DNA of 36,374 nt from Lachnospiraceae bacterium. GTDB taxonomy: Bacteria > Bacillota > Clostridia > Lachnospirales > Lachnospiraceae. Below are positions 1 through 6,723 of the stretch, one piece after another. Location of the stretch: positions 1 to 36,374 of the forward strand of contig JAKSRS010000021.1 in the NCBI GenBank assembly GCA_024403515.1. Direction: 5' to 3'. The translations under genes and the position numbers were made by a program. Below the pieces are notes generated by a model, which had not been told where the DNA came from, did not search any database, and was given only the letters and a program-made list of their open reading frames with translations. Every line of letters begins with the position of its first letter. Positions within the stretch are counted from its first letter, which is position 1.

Positions 1-21
1 ATGATATAACTTCTCACATTT

Positions 22-1068
22 TTATTTCAGATTTCCGTTTTTCCAATATGCTTCTACCTTTCTGGTAGCCAAATCAATAATAGCTTCATAACTATATTTT
101 TTACTCCAAGCGCAAAAAACAGAGTTCTTACCTAAAATTAAACGTGTAATAAAACTATTGGGTTTTGATATCCATCCATCTATTGGAGTCATCTTAAATA
201 TTAATGTATTATTTTCACACTGAACGCTATATTCTCCCTGTACATAACCCATTTGTTCTCTCGGATTAATTGTAAATTGACCGGCACAAGGTTTATCCAA
301 ACTCAATCCACCACTAAAGAATATGTGTACATTATCTTCACCCAAATGTACCCTCACCTTCTCTAAATCAGCTTTATAGTCAAAGAAATACTCTATATTA
401 CCATCCCAATAAGTATTCTCATTATTCAGCTCAATTTCTTGCAGTTCCATAATACTTGTATTCGCAAATTCTAGCAATTCACATTCATTACTGTATCTGG
501 CATATAATCTTGCCTGACCATTCATTGGCATTGGAAAATTGTCTATTGTAATTTCCTTGCCGTCAATGGTGCAAGCAACAATGGATTTACTTTTGCGTAT
601 GAAATCAAAGTCGTACAAAAAAAATACCGGTAGATATTCAGGTGCCTTGGAACCAATTCCAATGGGTGCCAACAAATTCATCCCTTTTGACTTTTTCTTA
701 CTTTTTTCCTCAATATGCACTGATATTTTTCTATCATGTATATCAACAAACTGAAAGCTAATAAGCTGATTATCATTCTCTTTACAAAACTGTACATTGT
801 TAATTGGAGTCTGAATATGTTTATGCAATCCATTCTCAACAACATTAAACTTTTCATTTTCGTTAAAATTCAATGCCACATCATCATATACATCTACATA
901 GTTATCATTTCGATACGCAAGCACTCGGTATCCCACTCCATATGGTTCTCCATCAATATATTGCAGTTCGAAACCTCTATAAATGGTATCCGGAGACTTT
1001 TCAAAAGGAATTATCGCCAACTTTCTAATAGGGCTATATTTTACTATAATGGGTAAATATCCTTTCAT
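22..1068 (-). CDS. Unknown protein, last gene of the MarR redox operon
   Basis: Codes for about 348 residues. I chose the ATG at 1068 because GGAGGAG lies just upstream; an in-frame GTG twelve bases earlier sits inside that ribosome site and is less likely. I do not recognise the family. There is no signal peptide and no clear membrane segment. The protein is rich in aromatic and charged residues in alternating strand-like stretches, suggesting a soluble beta-rich fold, with a lysine-rich patch (EEKSKKKSKG) near residues 120-130. The gene follows the FMN-binding gene by only 12 bases and is probably the last gene of the marR-flavodoxin-FMN operon, so a redox-linked or ligand-binding role is plausible but only inferred. 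The stop is close to the window edge and the gene looks complete. Confidence 0.75.
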   Translation of the reverse strand: MKGYLPIIVKYSPIRKLAIIPFEKSPDTIYRGFELQYIDGEPYGVGYRVLAYRNDNYVDVYDDVALNFNENEKFNVVENGLHKHIQTPINNVQFCKENDNQLISFQFVDIHDRKISVHIEEKSKKKSKGMNLLAPIGIGSKAPEYLPVFFLYDFDFIRKSKSIVACTIDGKEITIDNFPMPMNGQARLYARYSNECELLEFANTSIMELQEIELNNENTYWDGNIEYFFDYKADLEKVRVHLGEDNVHIFFSGGLSLDKPCAGQFTINPREQMGYVQGEYSVQCENNTLIFKMTPIDGWISKPNSFITRLILGKNSVFCAWSKKYSYEAIIDLATRKVEAYWKNGNLK

Positions 1069-1080
1069 TTTCTCCTCCAC

Positions 1081-1473
1081 TCACTTCGACCCTTTCTGCA
1101 AAGCGTTATTAACCGCATTCATAATAATCTCACTTGAAACAGTTGCTCCACTAACAGCATCCACATCATATGTATTTTTATCTACCATCTCATCAACAAT
1201 CACATTTGCTGACTGTCCCAGTCCATTTTGATGATTTACAATTTCAATTTCAGTTATTCTACCCTTTTTCACTGTTACTTTCACGTCTACAATAACCGGA
1301 CCAAGTTCACTATGCCCTTCATAAGTCCCGTCTTCTACTTTAGATAAATCTATGAAAACATCCTCAAGTTCCCTAGCTTCTTTTACAAGCTTTGCACTCC
1401 ATGTTTTGAATCCAACTACTCCTATAAAAACAATGCATAAAAATATGACCGCTAACCTGATTACTTTCTTCAT
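1081..1473 (-). CDS. Membrane-anchored FMN-binding domain protein
   Basis: About 130 residues. An N-terminal hydrophobic segment (residues 4-22, VIRLAVIFLCIVFIGVVGF) should anchor the protein to the membrane with the rest outside. The following domain reads DGTYEGHSELGPVIVDV and ends with VDAVSGATVSSEIIMNAV. That is the FMN-binding fold of the NqrC/RnfG/PceC group, and SGAT is the motif where the flavin transferase ApbE covalently attaches FMN to the threonine. The ATG at 1473 is preferred over an upstream GTG (1500) because it directly precedes the basic-hydrophobic anchor and avoids overlap with the flavodoxin gene, which ends at 1482. With flavodoxin upstream, the pair suggests electron transfer from a cytoplasmic flavoprotein to an extracytoplasmic flavin. 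No apbE gene is in the window. Confidence 0.85.
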   Translation of the reverse strand: MKKVIRLAVIFLCIVFIGVVGFKTWSAKLVKEARELEDVFIDLSKVEDGTYEGHSELGPVIVDVKVTVKKGRITEIEIVNHQNGLGQSANVIVDEMVDKNTYDVDAVSGATVSSEIIMNAVNNALQKGSK

Positions 1474-1481
1474 ACTATCCA

Positions 1482-2009
1482 CTATCCTTCTAATAAACAC
1501 TTAATAAGTGGTTTTGCATATTCACTGGAAGTAATATTATAGGAACTTTTTATTGCCTGTGCAAAACCTTCTTCTGCGCTGTCCTTATCCTTCTTTTTAT
1601 CCATCACTTTAGACATCATTTTCATAATTGTCCTATTCGAAAATGACATTTTTTCATAACAGATTCCACCTTGCATATAAAAATGAGGGATAGCTTGCAA
1701 TTCTTCTGCTGACAGATTGTTCTTCCAAACCTCCTCAATCTCCTTTGTGGCTTCATTAGGCGTTCCACCTGTTGCAAACAGAATAAACCTGTTCGCTGAA
1801 CTCTTTTCAAATATCTCTTTCGCTTTTTTATATCCATTTATCATTCCTGCATACAACCCGCCACCATAAACAACCACATCATATCCAGACATTATTTCAG
1901 CTGTAACTTCCTTAAAATCCATCAGATTGCCATCTACTTCTTTAGCAATGAATTCTGCATACCATTTTGTAAACCCTGTTTTACTTTTATAAATTATCAA
2001 AGCCTTCAT
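1482..2009 (-). CDS. Flavodoxin-domain protein (HemG-like flavodoxin family)
   Basis: 175 residues. The N-terminus KALIIYKSKTGFTKWYAEFI is the phosphate-binding loop of a flavodoxin fold (T/S-x-T-G-x-T), followed by SGYDVVVYGGGLYAG and RFILFATGGTP, the two loops that flank the isoalloxazine ring. The spacing and the C-terminal half fit the long-chain flavodoxin/protoporphyrinogen-oxidase-like group (Flavodoxin_5) rather than small electron-carrier flavodoxins. It is soluble and cytoplasmic, binding FMN. It starts 12 bases after the marR stop and overlaps no neighbour, so it is the second gene of the operon. True HemG activity is unlikely to be provable from sequence; a general FMN oxidoreductase role is the safe call. 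Confidence 0.85.
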   Translation of the reverse strand: MKALIIYKSKTGFTKWYAEFIAKEVDGNLMDFKEVTAEIMSGYDVVVYGGGLYAGMINGYKKAKEIFEKSSANRFILFATGGTPNEATKEIEEVWKNNLSAEELQAIPHFYMQGGICYEKMSFSNRTIMKMMSKVMDKKKDKDSAEEGFAQAIKSSYNITSSEYAKPLIKCLLEG

Positions 2010-2021
2010 CTCTTCTTCTCC

Positions 2022-2492
2022 TTAAATCAATTTTAAATTATCCTCAATCTGCACAATGGTCTGTATAGTAGTCTGTAACTGATTCTCAGACACTCCTTCA
2101 AACATTCTCTTCAAAAGCGTCGTACTCATTTCATCGTTTTTCTCACAAAACTCTTGGCAATATGGCGTAAGTTCAATCCGTTGCTTCCTCTTATCCTGTT
2201 CATCCACAGAAATAATTACAAACCCCTTCTTCTCCAGTTTCAACAATATTTGTTTCACATTCTGATGAGAGCTACCCATGATTTCCGCTAACTCCTTAAC
2301 TGTAGGAGGCGTTTTGCACAAGTTGATACATATGATTGCAAAAAACTGTTTCCAACTAATTTCTTTCATAGTACTGTCCGCCATTGCCTGAAATCTGTTC
2401 TCAAAGGCACTTAGCAATCCCAACAGAAAATAGGATGATTCAATGCCTGTAAAATTCACTTTATCACTTCTAATTACTTCCTTTAAATTCAT
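2022..2492 (-). CDS. MarR-family transcriptional regulator
   Basis: 156 residues with the winged-helix order of MarR proteins: an N-terminal dimerisation helix, then PTVKELAEIMGSSHQNVKQILLKLEKKGFV as the helix-turn-helix, then ISVDEQDKRKQRIELT as the wing, with the DxRxxxx-like turn. The start at 2492 has GGAGG six bases upstream. It is the first gene of a four-gene minus-strand operon with flavodoxin, FMN-binding and unknown genes. Two palindromes lie just upstream (2506-2543) in the promoter region, so it very likely represses its own operon. The inducing ligand is unknown; MarR proteins next to flavoproteins often sense phenolics or oxidants, which is inference here. Confidence 0.9.
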   Translation of the reverse strand: MNLKEVIRSDKVNFTGIESSYFLLGLLSAFENRFQAMADSTMKEISWKQFFAIICINLCKTPPTVKELAEIMGSSHQNVKQILLKLEKKGFVIISVDEQDKRKQRIELTPYCQEFCEKNDEMSTTLLKRMFEGVSENQLQTTIQTIVQIEDNLKLI

Positions 2493-2505
2493 TACGTCCT
2501 CCGAT

Positions 2506-2543
2506 AGGTAATATATTACTTTATTTAAGGTAACACATTACCT
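2506..2543. promoter_or_regulatory. Paired MarR operator palindromes
   Basis: Two 16-bp inverted repeats lie immediately upstream of marR: AGGTAATATATTACTT (2506-2521) and AGGTAACACATTACCT (2528-2543). Their centres are 22 bp apart, about two helical turns, so two dimers would sit on the same DNA face. The second has perfect 6-bp arms. Site 1 lies 14 bases from the marR start codon and so probably overlaps the transcription start. Position and symmetry support autorepression; binding by the adjacent MarR is inferred. Confidence 0.75.
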
Positions 2544-2610
2544 ATCTTTTATCAATAGAAAAAGACGAAATAAAATATCCGCCTTTAAGACAGCAGAAAA
2601 TTCTAATTGG

Positions 2611-2694
2611 CTAAATTGAAATCCACCAGCACACGCCATATTTGTCAATAATGGTAGCACAACATTTACTCCATGGGAGTTCTCCTATCCTAAT
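2611..2694 (-). pseudogene. C-terminal scrap of a PhnB/VOC-like protein
   Basis: Minus-strand translation gives IRIGELPWSKCCATIIDKYG followed by VCWWISI and a stop. The pattern PW...DK(F/Y)GV.W at the extreme C-terminus is typical of PhnB-like glyoxalase/VOC proteins. A stop codon immediately precedes the fragment and no start or ribosome site is present, so only the last ~27 codons of a former gene remain. Confidence 0.5.
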
Positions 2695-2700
2695 CTATAA

Positions 2701-2858
2701 GGGCGACCTTATGAAGAGACCCTAGATATTGCTGAGCAAAGAGATATTTATCAAGTTTAGAACACTACACATTCTCAAGAGATAAAGAGTTCTTAAATGA
2801 AATCGGAGATCTCTGGGATAACTTCAACAAAGAAAATGCTTTGTCTAAAGTCGGTTAG
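2701..2858 (+). pseudogene. Frameshifted coding remnant, family not recognised
   Basis: Two overlapping plus-strand frames read like one broken protein: EETLDIAEQRDIYQV in the first frame (ends at 2760), continued in the next frame by SLEHYTFSRDKEFLNEIGD and more, to a stop at 2858. The acidic, helical composition looks like genuine coding sequence, but there is no start codon or ribosome site. Probably the tail of a decayed gene; I cannot assign the family. Confidence 0.3.
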
Positions 2859-2892
2859 CTAAGGGGCCAACCAGGGTCAACCACTTTGACAT

Positions 2893-2906
2893 GTGCGGAA
2901 GATGGG
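2893..2906 (-). repeat. Direct repeat of the tRNA-Leu 3' end
   Basis: GTGCGGAAGATGGG at 2893-2906 repeats the tRNA-Leu 3' end at 3036-3049 exactly, in the same orientation. A further shared octamer (ACGACTGC) follows each copy at a different distance (2953-2960 here), so this may be a tRNA 3' fragment interrupted by an insert containing the palindrome GGTCCACTGGACC (2927-2939). It resembles an old attachment-site scar. Confidence 0.6.
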
Positions 2907-2988
2907 GTGAGGTGGATAAAGAAAAAGGTCCACTGGACCGCACTCGCCCCAGACGACTGCGTATTACTTTCGTGAAAGAATTAAATCT

Positions 2989-3001
2989 CATCTTCCGCAC
3001 G
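2989..3001 (+). repeat. Inverted copy of the tRNA-Leu 3' end
   Basis: CATCTTCCGCACG is the exact reverse complement of 3035-3047. Together with the terminator hairpin between them it makes one nested inverted repeat spanning 2989-3047. Confidence 0.6.
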
Positions 3002-3002
3002 C

Positions 3003-3034
3003 AAAAAAAGCAGGTCTATCGACCTGCTTTTTTA
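3003..3034. terminator. Bidirectional terminator after tRNA-Leu
   Basis: GCAGGTC-TATC-GACCTGC is flanked by seven A on the left and six T on the right, so it can terminate transcripts from either side. It lies directly downstream of tRNA-Leu on the minus strand. Confidence 0.85.
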
Positions 3035-3036
3035 CG

Positions 3037-3121
3037 TGCGGAAGATGGGACTTGAACCCACACGACTGCAATAGCCACAAGATCCTTAGTCTTGCTCGTC
3101 TGCCAGTTCCGACACTTCCGC
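3037..3121 (-). tRNA. tRNA-Leu (anticodon AAG)
   Basis: A class II tRNA with a long variable arm. The acceptor arms GCGGAAG/CTTCCGC pair perfectly, the T arm holds GTTCAAGTC, and the anticodon stem CAAGA/TCTTG encloses the loop CTAAGGA, giving anticodon AAG (codon CUU). The 3' CCA is not encoded; the discriminator is A. A34 is uncommon outside tRNA-Arg in bacteria and would need deamination to inosine to read more than CUU. A promoter lies just upstream (3147-3175). Confidence 0.93.
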
Positions 3122-3146
3122 GTCCGCTATCTCTCAAGCAAGATGA

Positions 3147-3175
3147 ATATTAACATCTATTGAATTAATTGTCAA
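3147..3175 (-). promoter_or_regulatory. Promoter of tRNA-Leu
   Basis: Reverse-strand TTGACA, a 17-base spacer and TAATAT: a near-consensus housekeeping promoter whose start would fall about 20 bases before the mature tRNA. Confidence 0.85.
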
Positions 3176-3200
3176 CACAAAAACAAAAATTATTTTGCCA

Positions 3201-3256
3201 TTTTTAGGGTCGTGGTCTTCAACTCCAGTAACCACGCCATTTTAGCCCTTAAAAAA
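3201..3256. other. Hairpin in the intergenic region
   Basis: CGTGGT (3211-3216) pairs with ACCACG (3231-3236), and outside it TTTTTAGGG pairs with CCC(T)TAAAAA. It is either a terminator-like hairpin flanked by A/T runs or a small structured RNA. No gene is visible in 3176-3391 apart from this. Confidence 0.4.
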
Positions 3257-3391
3257 TTTTCTAAATTTCATCTGCAAATCAGACAATTTCAGAAAGATAA
3301 TCCAATCTTAATACAAAATAATGCCTTTTTCTTTTGCTCCAGAGTTATTATACTCTCATAACTATATTTGACTTTAAGGGGGGAGATAGTA

Positions 3392-3733
3392 TTGAAAAAG
3401 AAGGTATTCTTACTTAGCAGCCTTTGCCTTATATTGATTGTTTCCATATTTGCCTGGTTTAGTTTTAAGACTAATCATACATATACGCTTTCACCGGATG
3501 CATACAATCAGCCTATGGGAACACAGATCAATCCTATATTTGGTAAGGTAAGTGTATACTCTGAATACGATACTAATCTGGTATTCACAGATGTTGATAC
3601 AAAAGAAACTTTTGAAATAGGATATTTGACCAGAGGGCTTAACGAAACTATCATTTTAAGACGTAATCACTTCTATACAATAGAAGCTAATGGTCCTATC
3701 ACAATTAGTATAGTAAACCTACGTATACCCTAA
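3392..3733 (+). CDS. Small membrane-anchored or secreted protein of unknown function
   Basis: About 113 residues. The start is taken as TTG at 3392 because a strong GGGGGGAG site lies six bases upstream. A further in-frame TTG at 3368 lies upstream of that site and is less likely. The N-terminus KKKVFLLSSLCLILIVSIFA is a basic-hydrophobic signal or anchor segment. The rest (residues 25-113) is short, beta-rich and polar, and ends in ITISIVNLRIP. I do not recognise the family; the fold suggests a small extracytoplasmic beta domain. It stands alone on the plus strand, with no operon partner nearer than 160 bases. Confidence 0.7.
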   Translation: MKKKVFLLSSLCLILIVSIFAWFSFKTNHTYTLSPDAYNQPMGTQINPIFGKVSVYSEYDTNLVFTDVDTKETFEIGYLTRGLNETIILRRNHFYTIEANGPITISIVNLRIP

Positions 3734-3896
3734 AACTCGGGCTTTTAATCGATTAAACGATGAGTTATAATAGTTATGCGAAAACTACAATTTGGTTTTA
3801 ATAATACATTAATACACAATATATAGTATTTGAGTGGAATTTGAAGTCACAAATTGTTGTTTTATAGTTTTACAGAAATATCGGAAGGAGGATAAA

Positions 3897-4589
3897 ATGA
3901 GTATCCGTATTACACCCAAAACTGATTATTCATCATTATTTAACAATACATCTAATGATGCCAATCAGATTACTTCAGCTCTTTCATCTGAATATAGCAG
4001 CATTAAAAACGGAAGCTATGGTAAACTTTTAAAGGCTTACTATTCCAAAACGCCCAATGCCAAATCTTCAGAATGGGTTAAGAAAAACGCCAATGTAAAG
4101 GATACCAAGAATTTATCCGAGGTTAAGTCTTCTTCTGTTGACCTTAAGCAGAGCGTTTCCGTTATAAATAATAAGTTGATCGACAGTGGTGATAAGGACA
4201 AGCTTAAGACATCTGTTAAAGAGTTCGCTGACAGTTACAATTCACTTATAAAATCAGCCGAGAATTCTTCAAACTCTTCTATCATTAAGCAGGCCAAATC
4301 ACTTACAAACAACACATATGTTAATGCTGATGTTTTAAAGGGCGTCGGAATTACGATTAATTCAGACAATACTCTTTCAGTTGATGAAAAGAAACTTACA
4401 GCTGCTTCAGATTCAGCTTTAAAGAGTGTATTTACCAATAACGGATCTTTTGGTGACACAACATCATCCAAAGCGTCTTTACTTTACAACTCCGCTAACA
4501 GTGCTCTTACGTCCGGCGGTTTCTACGACAGAAGTGCAAACAGCAGCAACAACAACCTTCTCGGCGGCTTGTTTGAGACTTATAATTAA
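3897..4589 (+). CDS. Short FliD C-terminal-like protein
   Basis: 230 residues; the ATG at 3897 follows GGAAGGAGG. There is no signal peptide. Residues 100-200 (VKEFADSYNSLIKSAE ... NADVLKGVGITINSDNTLSV ... DEKKLTAASDSALKSVF) resemble the C-terminal part of the flagellar cap protein FliD: the coiled YNSL segment, the LGIT-like turn and the DGTLSLDEAKL-like motif. The N-terminal FliD domain and its usual length (over 400 residues) are missing, and no flagellar gene is adjacent. The C-terminus is serine/asparagine-rich and ends in NNLLGGLFETYN. It may be a cap-like secreted protein or a FliD-derived structural protein; the homology is suggestive rather than certain. A terminator follows directly. 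Confidence 0.8.
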   Translation: MSIRITPKTDYSSLFNNTSNDANQITSALSSEYSSIKNGSYGKLLKAYYSKTPNAKSSEWVKKNANVKDTKNLSEVKSSSVDLKQSVSVINNKLIDSGDKDKLKTSVKEFADSYNSLIKSAENSSNSSIIKQAKSLTNNTYVNADVLKGVGITINSDNTLSVDEKKLTAASDSALKSVFTNNGSFGDTTSSKASLLYNSANSALTSGGFYDRSANSSNNNLLGGLFETYN

Positions 4590-4607
4590 AAATATCTTAA
4601 AGTTTAC

Positions 4608-4633
4608 AGGAACCCTTCGGGGTTCCTTTTTTG
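4608..4633 (+). terminator. Terminator of the FliD-like gene
   Basis: AGGAACCC-TTCG-GGGTTCCT followed by TTTTTT: a strong UUCG-capped intrinsic terminator. Confidence 0.92.
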
Positions 4634-4686
4634 TTGCCTGTATTGTATAATATCTTGGTAATTTACAAGCATTTTAGGAGTCCAAA

Positions 4687-5862
4687 ATGAATTTAGACAT
4701 AAAGATTAAAATTAAAAATCGTGAATACAACCTTCTTGATATACTTGCTGCCGCGGCAGTTATCTTATTTGGTATCGTTCTTAGAGTTAAGCTCTACGAT
4801 TTTATTTCCGGAGACTATACGGAATTTCTTGAGAAATGGACAAGAATCCTTGGTGTTGAAGGTTTTAAATCTTTAGGTGATATATGGTACAACTACACTC
4901 CTTTATATATGTATGTTCTCTATATCATTGCCAAACTTCCTATTTACAACTTATACGGAATCAAGATTTTTTCTGGAATATTTGACCTTTTACTTGCCGG
5001 TGCAGTTGCCAAAACATCCAAGCACTTAAGGCCTTCAAGTAATCCGCTTATTCCATTTGCAATCGTCTGGTTTACCCCCACAATCGTATCCAACTCAAGC
5101 ATGTGGGGGCAGTGCGATTCCATTTATACCTTCTTTATCGTAATGTCATTTTTATACCTTATGAAGGAAGATTCTTTTGAAACAATGCTCTACTTTGCCT
5201 TTGCTTTTTCAATCAAGCTTCAGAGCGTTTTCTTTGCACCGGTTATACTTCTTATGTTCTTTTTAAAGAAGTTACGTTTTAGAGATTTCTTCCTTGTACC
5301 TTTGGTTTACATAATTCAAATTATTCCTATTTGGATTGCCGGCCGCCCTTTAAAGAGCTGCCTTCTAATCTATCTTGAACAAAGTCGTGGCAAGAATGGT
5401 GGAATCTCAGTTAACTATCCAAACATCTTCTACCTTCTTATGAATGACGCTTATATTGACCTTTATAGCGGCGCAGCTGTTGTATTTACCGTATGCGTTC
5501 TTTTGGTCCTTATGTATCATGTACTCAAAAAGTGCTACAAAAACGGCATCAACAACACGATAATTCTTGAGACCGTTCTGGCTTGCGGCACAATCATTGT
5601 TTATCTGCTTCCCAGTATGCGTGAGCGTTACTCCTTCATGGTTGATATTATCGCCATTATTTATGGCCTCACCATTCCCAAGAAGCTTCACATTCCGATA
5701 CTTCGAATCTTCATTTCATATATGGCGTACACAACCTACTACATCCACGGCGAGTACGTTTCATACAAGATTCTGGCAGCAATCGGCATCTATCTTATTT
5801 ACGACGCCGTTACTACTTTGTTAAAAGCTTTAGAAGATAAGGCAAAAGAAAGTGCAGACTAA
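4687..5862 (+). CDS. Gpi18-like integral membrane glycosyltransferase
   Basis: 391 residues; AGGAGTCCAAA precedes the ATG. The protein has roughly ten hydrophobic segments from residue 14 to the end. The first loop carries SGDYTEFLEKWTRIL, where the acidic DYxEF motif of GT-C mannosyltransferases normally sits, followed by WYNYTPLYMYVLY. Further in are NSSMWGQCDSIYTFF, FSIKLQS and LPSMRERYSFM, which match the COG5542 (Gpi18-related) family. These use a polyprenyl-phosphate sugar to glycosylate an extracytoplasmic acceptor; the substrate cannot be read from the sequence. The next gene (biotin ligase) starts 20 bases downstream, so the two are probably co-transcribed although unrelated in function. 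Confidence 0.83.
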   Translation: MNLDIKIKIKNREYNLLDILAAAAVILFGIVLRVKLYDFISGDYTEFLEKWTRILGVEGFKSLGDIWYNYTPLYMYVLYIIAKLPIYNLYGIKIFSGIFDLLLAGAVAKTSKHLRPSSNPLIPFAIVWFTPTIVSNSSMWGQCDSIYTFFIVMSFLYLMKEDSFETMLYFAFAFSIKLQSVFFAPVILLMFFLKKLRFRDFFLVPLVYIIQIIPIWIAGRPLKSCLLIYLEQSRGKNGGISVNYPNIFYLLMNDAYIDLYSGAAVVFTVCVLLVLMYHVLKKCYKNGINNTIILETVLACGTIIVYLLPSMRERYSFMVDIIAIIYGLTIPKKLHIPILRIFISYMAYTTYYIHGEYVSYKILAAIGIYLIYDAVTTLLKALEDKAKESAD

Positions 5863-5881
5863 CCCGAGGTTATTAGATATT

Positions 5882-6679
5882 ATGTCAACCAACAATACTA
5901 TTTTTAATATTGAAACAATAAACAGGTATGCTAACATGCCTGTTTTTGCTTATGATGAGATTGATTCAACAAACTCTGCTGCAAGACGCTTCCTTGAAGA
6001 GGAAGCTGATAAAGCGGGAATCTATGAGAGTTTGTTTGTCGCCGACTTCCAAAGTGCGGGAAGAGGACGAAGCGGACACAGTTTCTACTCTCCCAGCCAT
6101 ACAGGTATATATATGTCCTATTTCTTTACACCTAAAGATGGGCTTATGCTTGCAAGCTATGCGACCACGAAGGCTGCGGTTGTAGCAAGAAAAGTTCTTG
6201 AAGAATCATATGGTGTAAATGTTGGTATAAAATGGATAAATGATTTGTATGTAAACAATAGGAAGGTTTCAGGAATCCTTGCTGAAGCACACATAACAGG
6301 TGTAAATAAAGGATCTGTAATAGTTGGAATTGGTATAAATCTTACTACTGAAGATTTTCCCGATGACATTAAGTCTCGTGCCGGTTCCCTTGCTGCTATG
6401 ATTGATTCCAAGCTTCTTCCTTCAAGAGAAGAAGTAATCGGAAAGATTGCGGCCGGCTTTTCCAAAGAAATGGCAGATTTATCTGATAAAAGATATCTTG
6501 AAGAATATCGCAGACATTGCATTATACTTGGTAAAGATATATCTTATGAAGAAAACGGCATCAGCTGTAAAGCTCATGCAATTGACATCGCTGATGATGC
6601 CGGTCTTATTGTAAAAATGCCTGACGGCTCAGTAAGAAGCTTAAAAAGTGGCGAGGTATCATTAATAAGAACAATATAA
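5882..6679 (+). CDS. birA: Biotin--[acetyl-CoA-carboxylase] ligase, BirA type I
   Basis: 265 residues. The catalytic core contains the biotinyl-AMP loop GRGRSGHSF (about residues 60-68), the KWINDLYVNNRKVSGILAE segment with the active lysine, and a C-terminal SH3-like cap. It joins biotin to acetyl-CoA carboxylase and other carboxylases. The N-terminal winged-helix domain of E. coli BirA is absent, so this one is an enzyme only, not a repressor. I use the ATG at 5882; a GTG at 5852 inside the previous gene is a weaker alternative. The ribosome site is poor (GAGG, 12 bases away), suggesting coupled translation with the upstream gene. Terminator follows at 6681. Confidence 0.93.
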   Translation: MSTNNTIFNIETINRYANMPVFAYDEIDSTNSAARRFLEEEADKAGIYESLFVADFQSAGRGRSGHSFYSPSHTGIYMSYFFTPKDGLMLASYATTKAAVVARKVLEESYGVNVGIKWINDLYVNNRKVSGILAEAHITGVNKGSVIVGIGINLTTEDFPDDIKSRAGSLAAMIDSKLLPSREEVIGKIAAGFSKEMADLSDKRYLEEYRRHCIILGKDISYEENGISCKAHAIDIADDAGLIVKMPDGSVRSLKSGEVSLIRTI

Positions 6680-6680
6680 A

Positions 6681-6722
6681 AAAGCGAGTAGCAATGATTC
6701 TAATCATCGCTACTCGCTATAT
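6681..6722. terminator. Bidirectional terminator between birA and the HD-GYP gene
   Basis: GCGAGTAGC-ATGATT and its complement form a 15-bp stem with one mismatch around the loop CTA, flanked by A and T runs. It sits between the convergent birA and the minus-strand regulator. Confidence 0.85.
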
Positions 6723-6723
6723 T

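Noticed and set aside
2893..3001. A second, intact tRNA-Leu gene
   Set aside because: Only the 3' acceptor part and a short octamer match; there is no 5' acceptor arm, D arm or anticodon loop.
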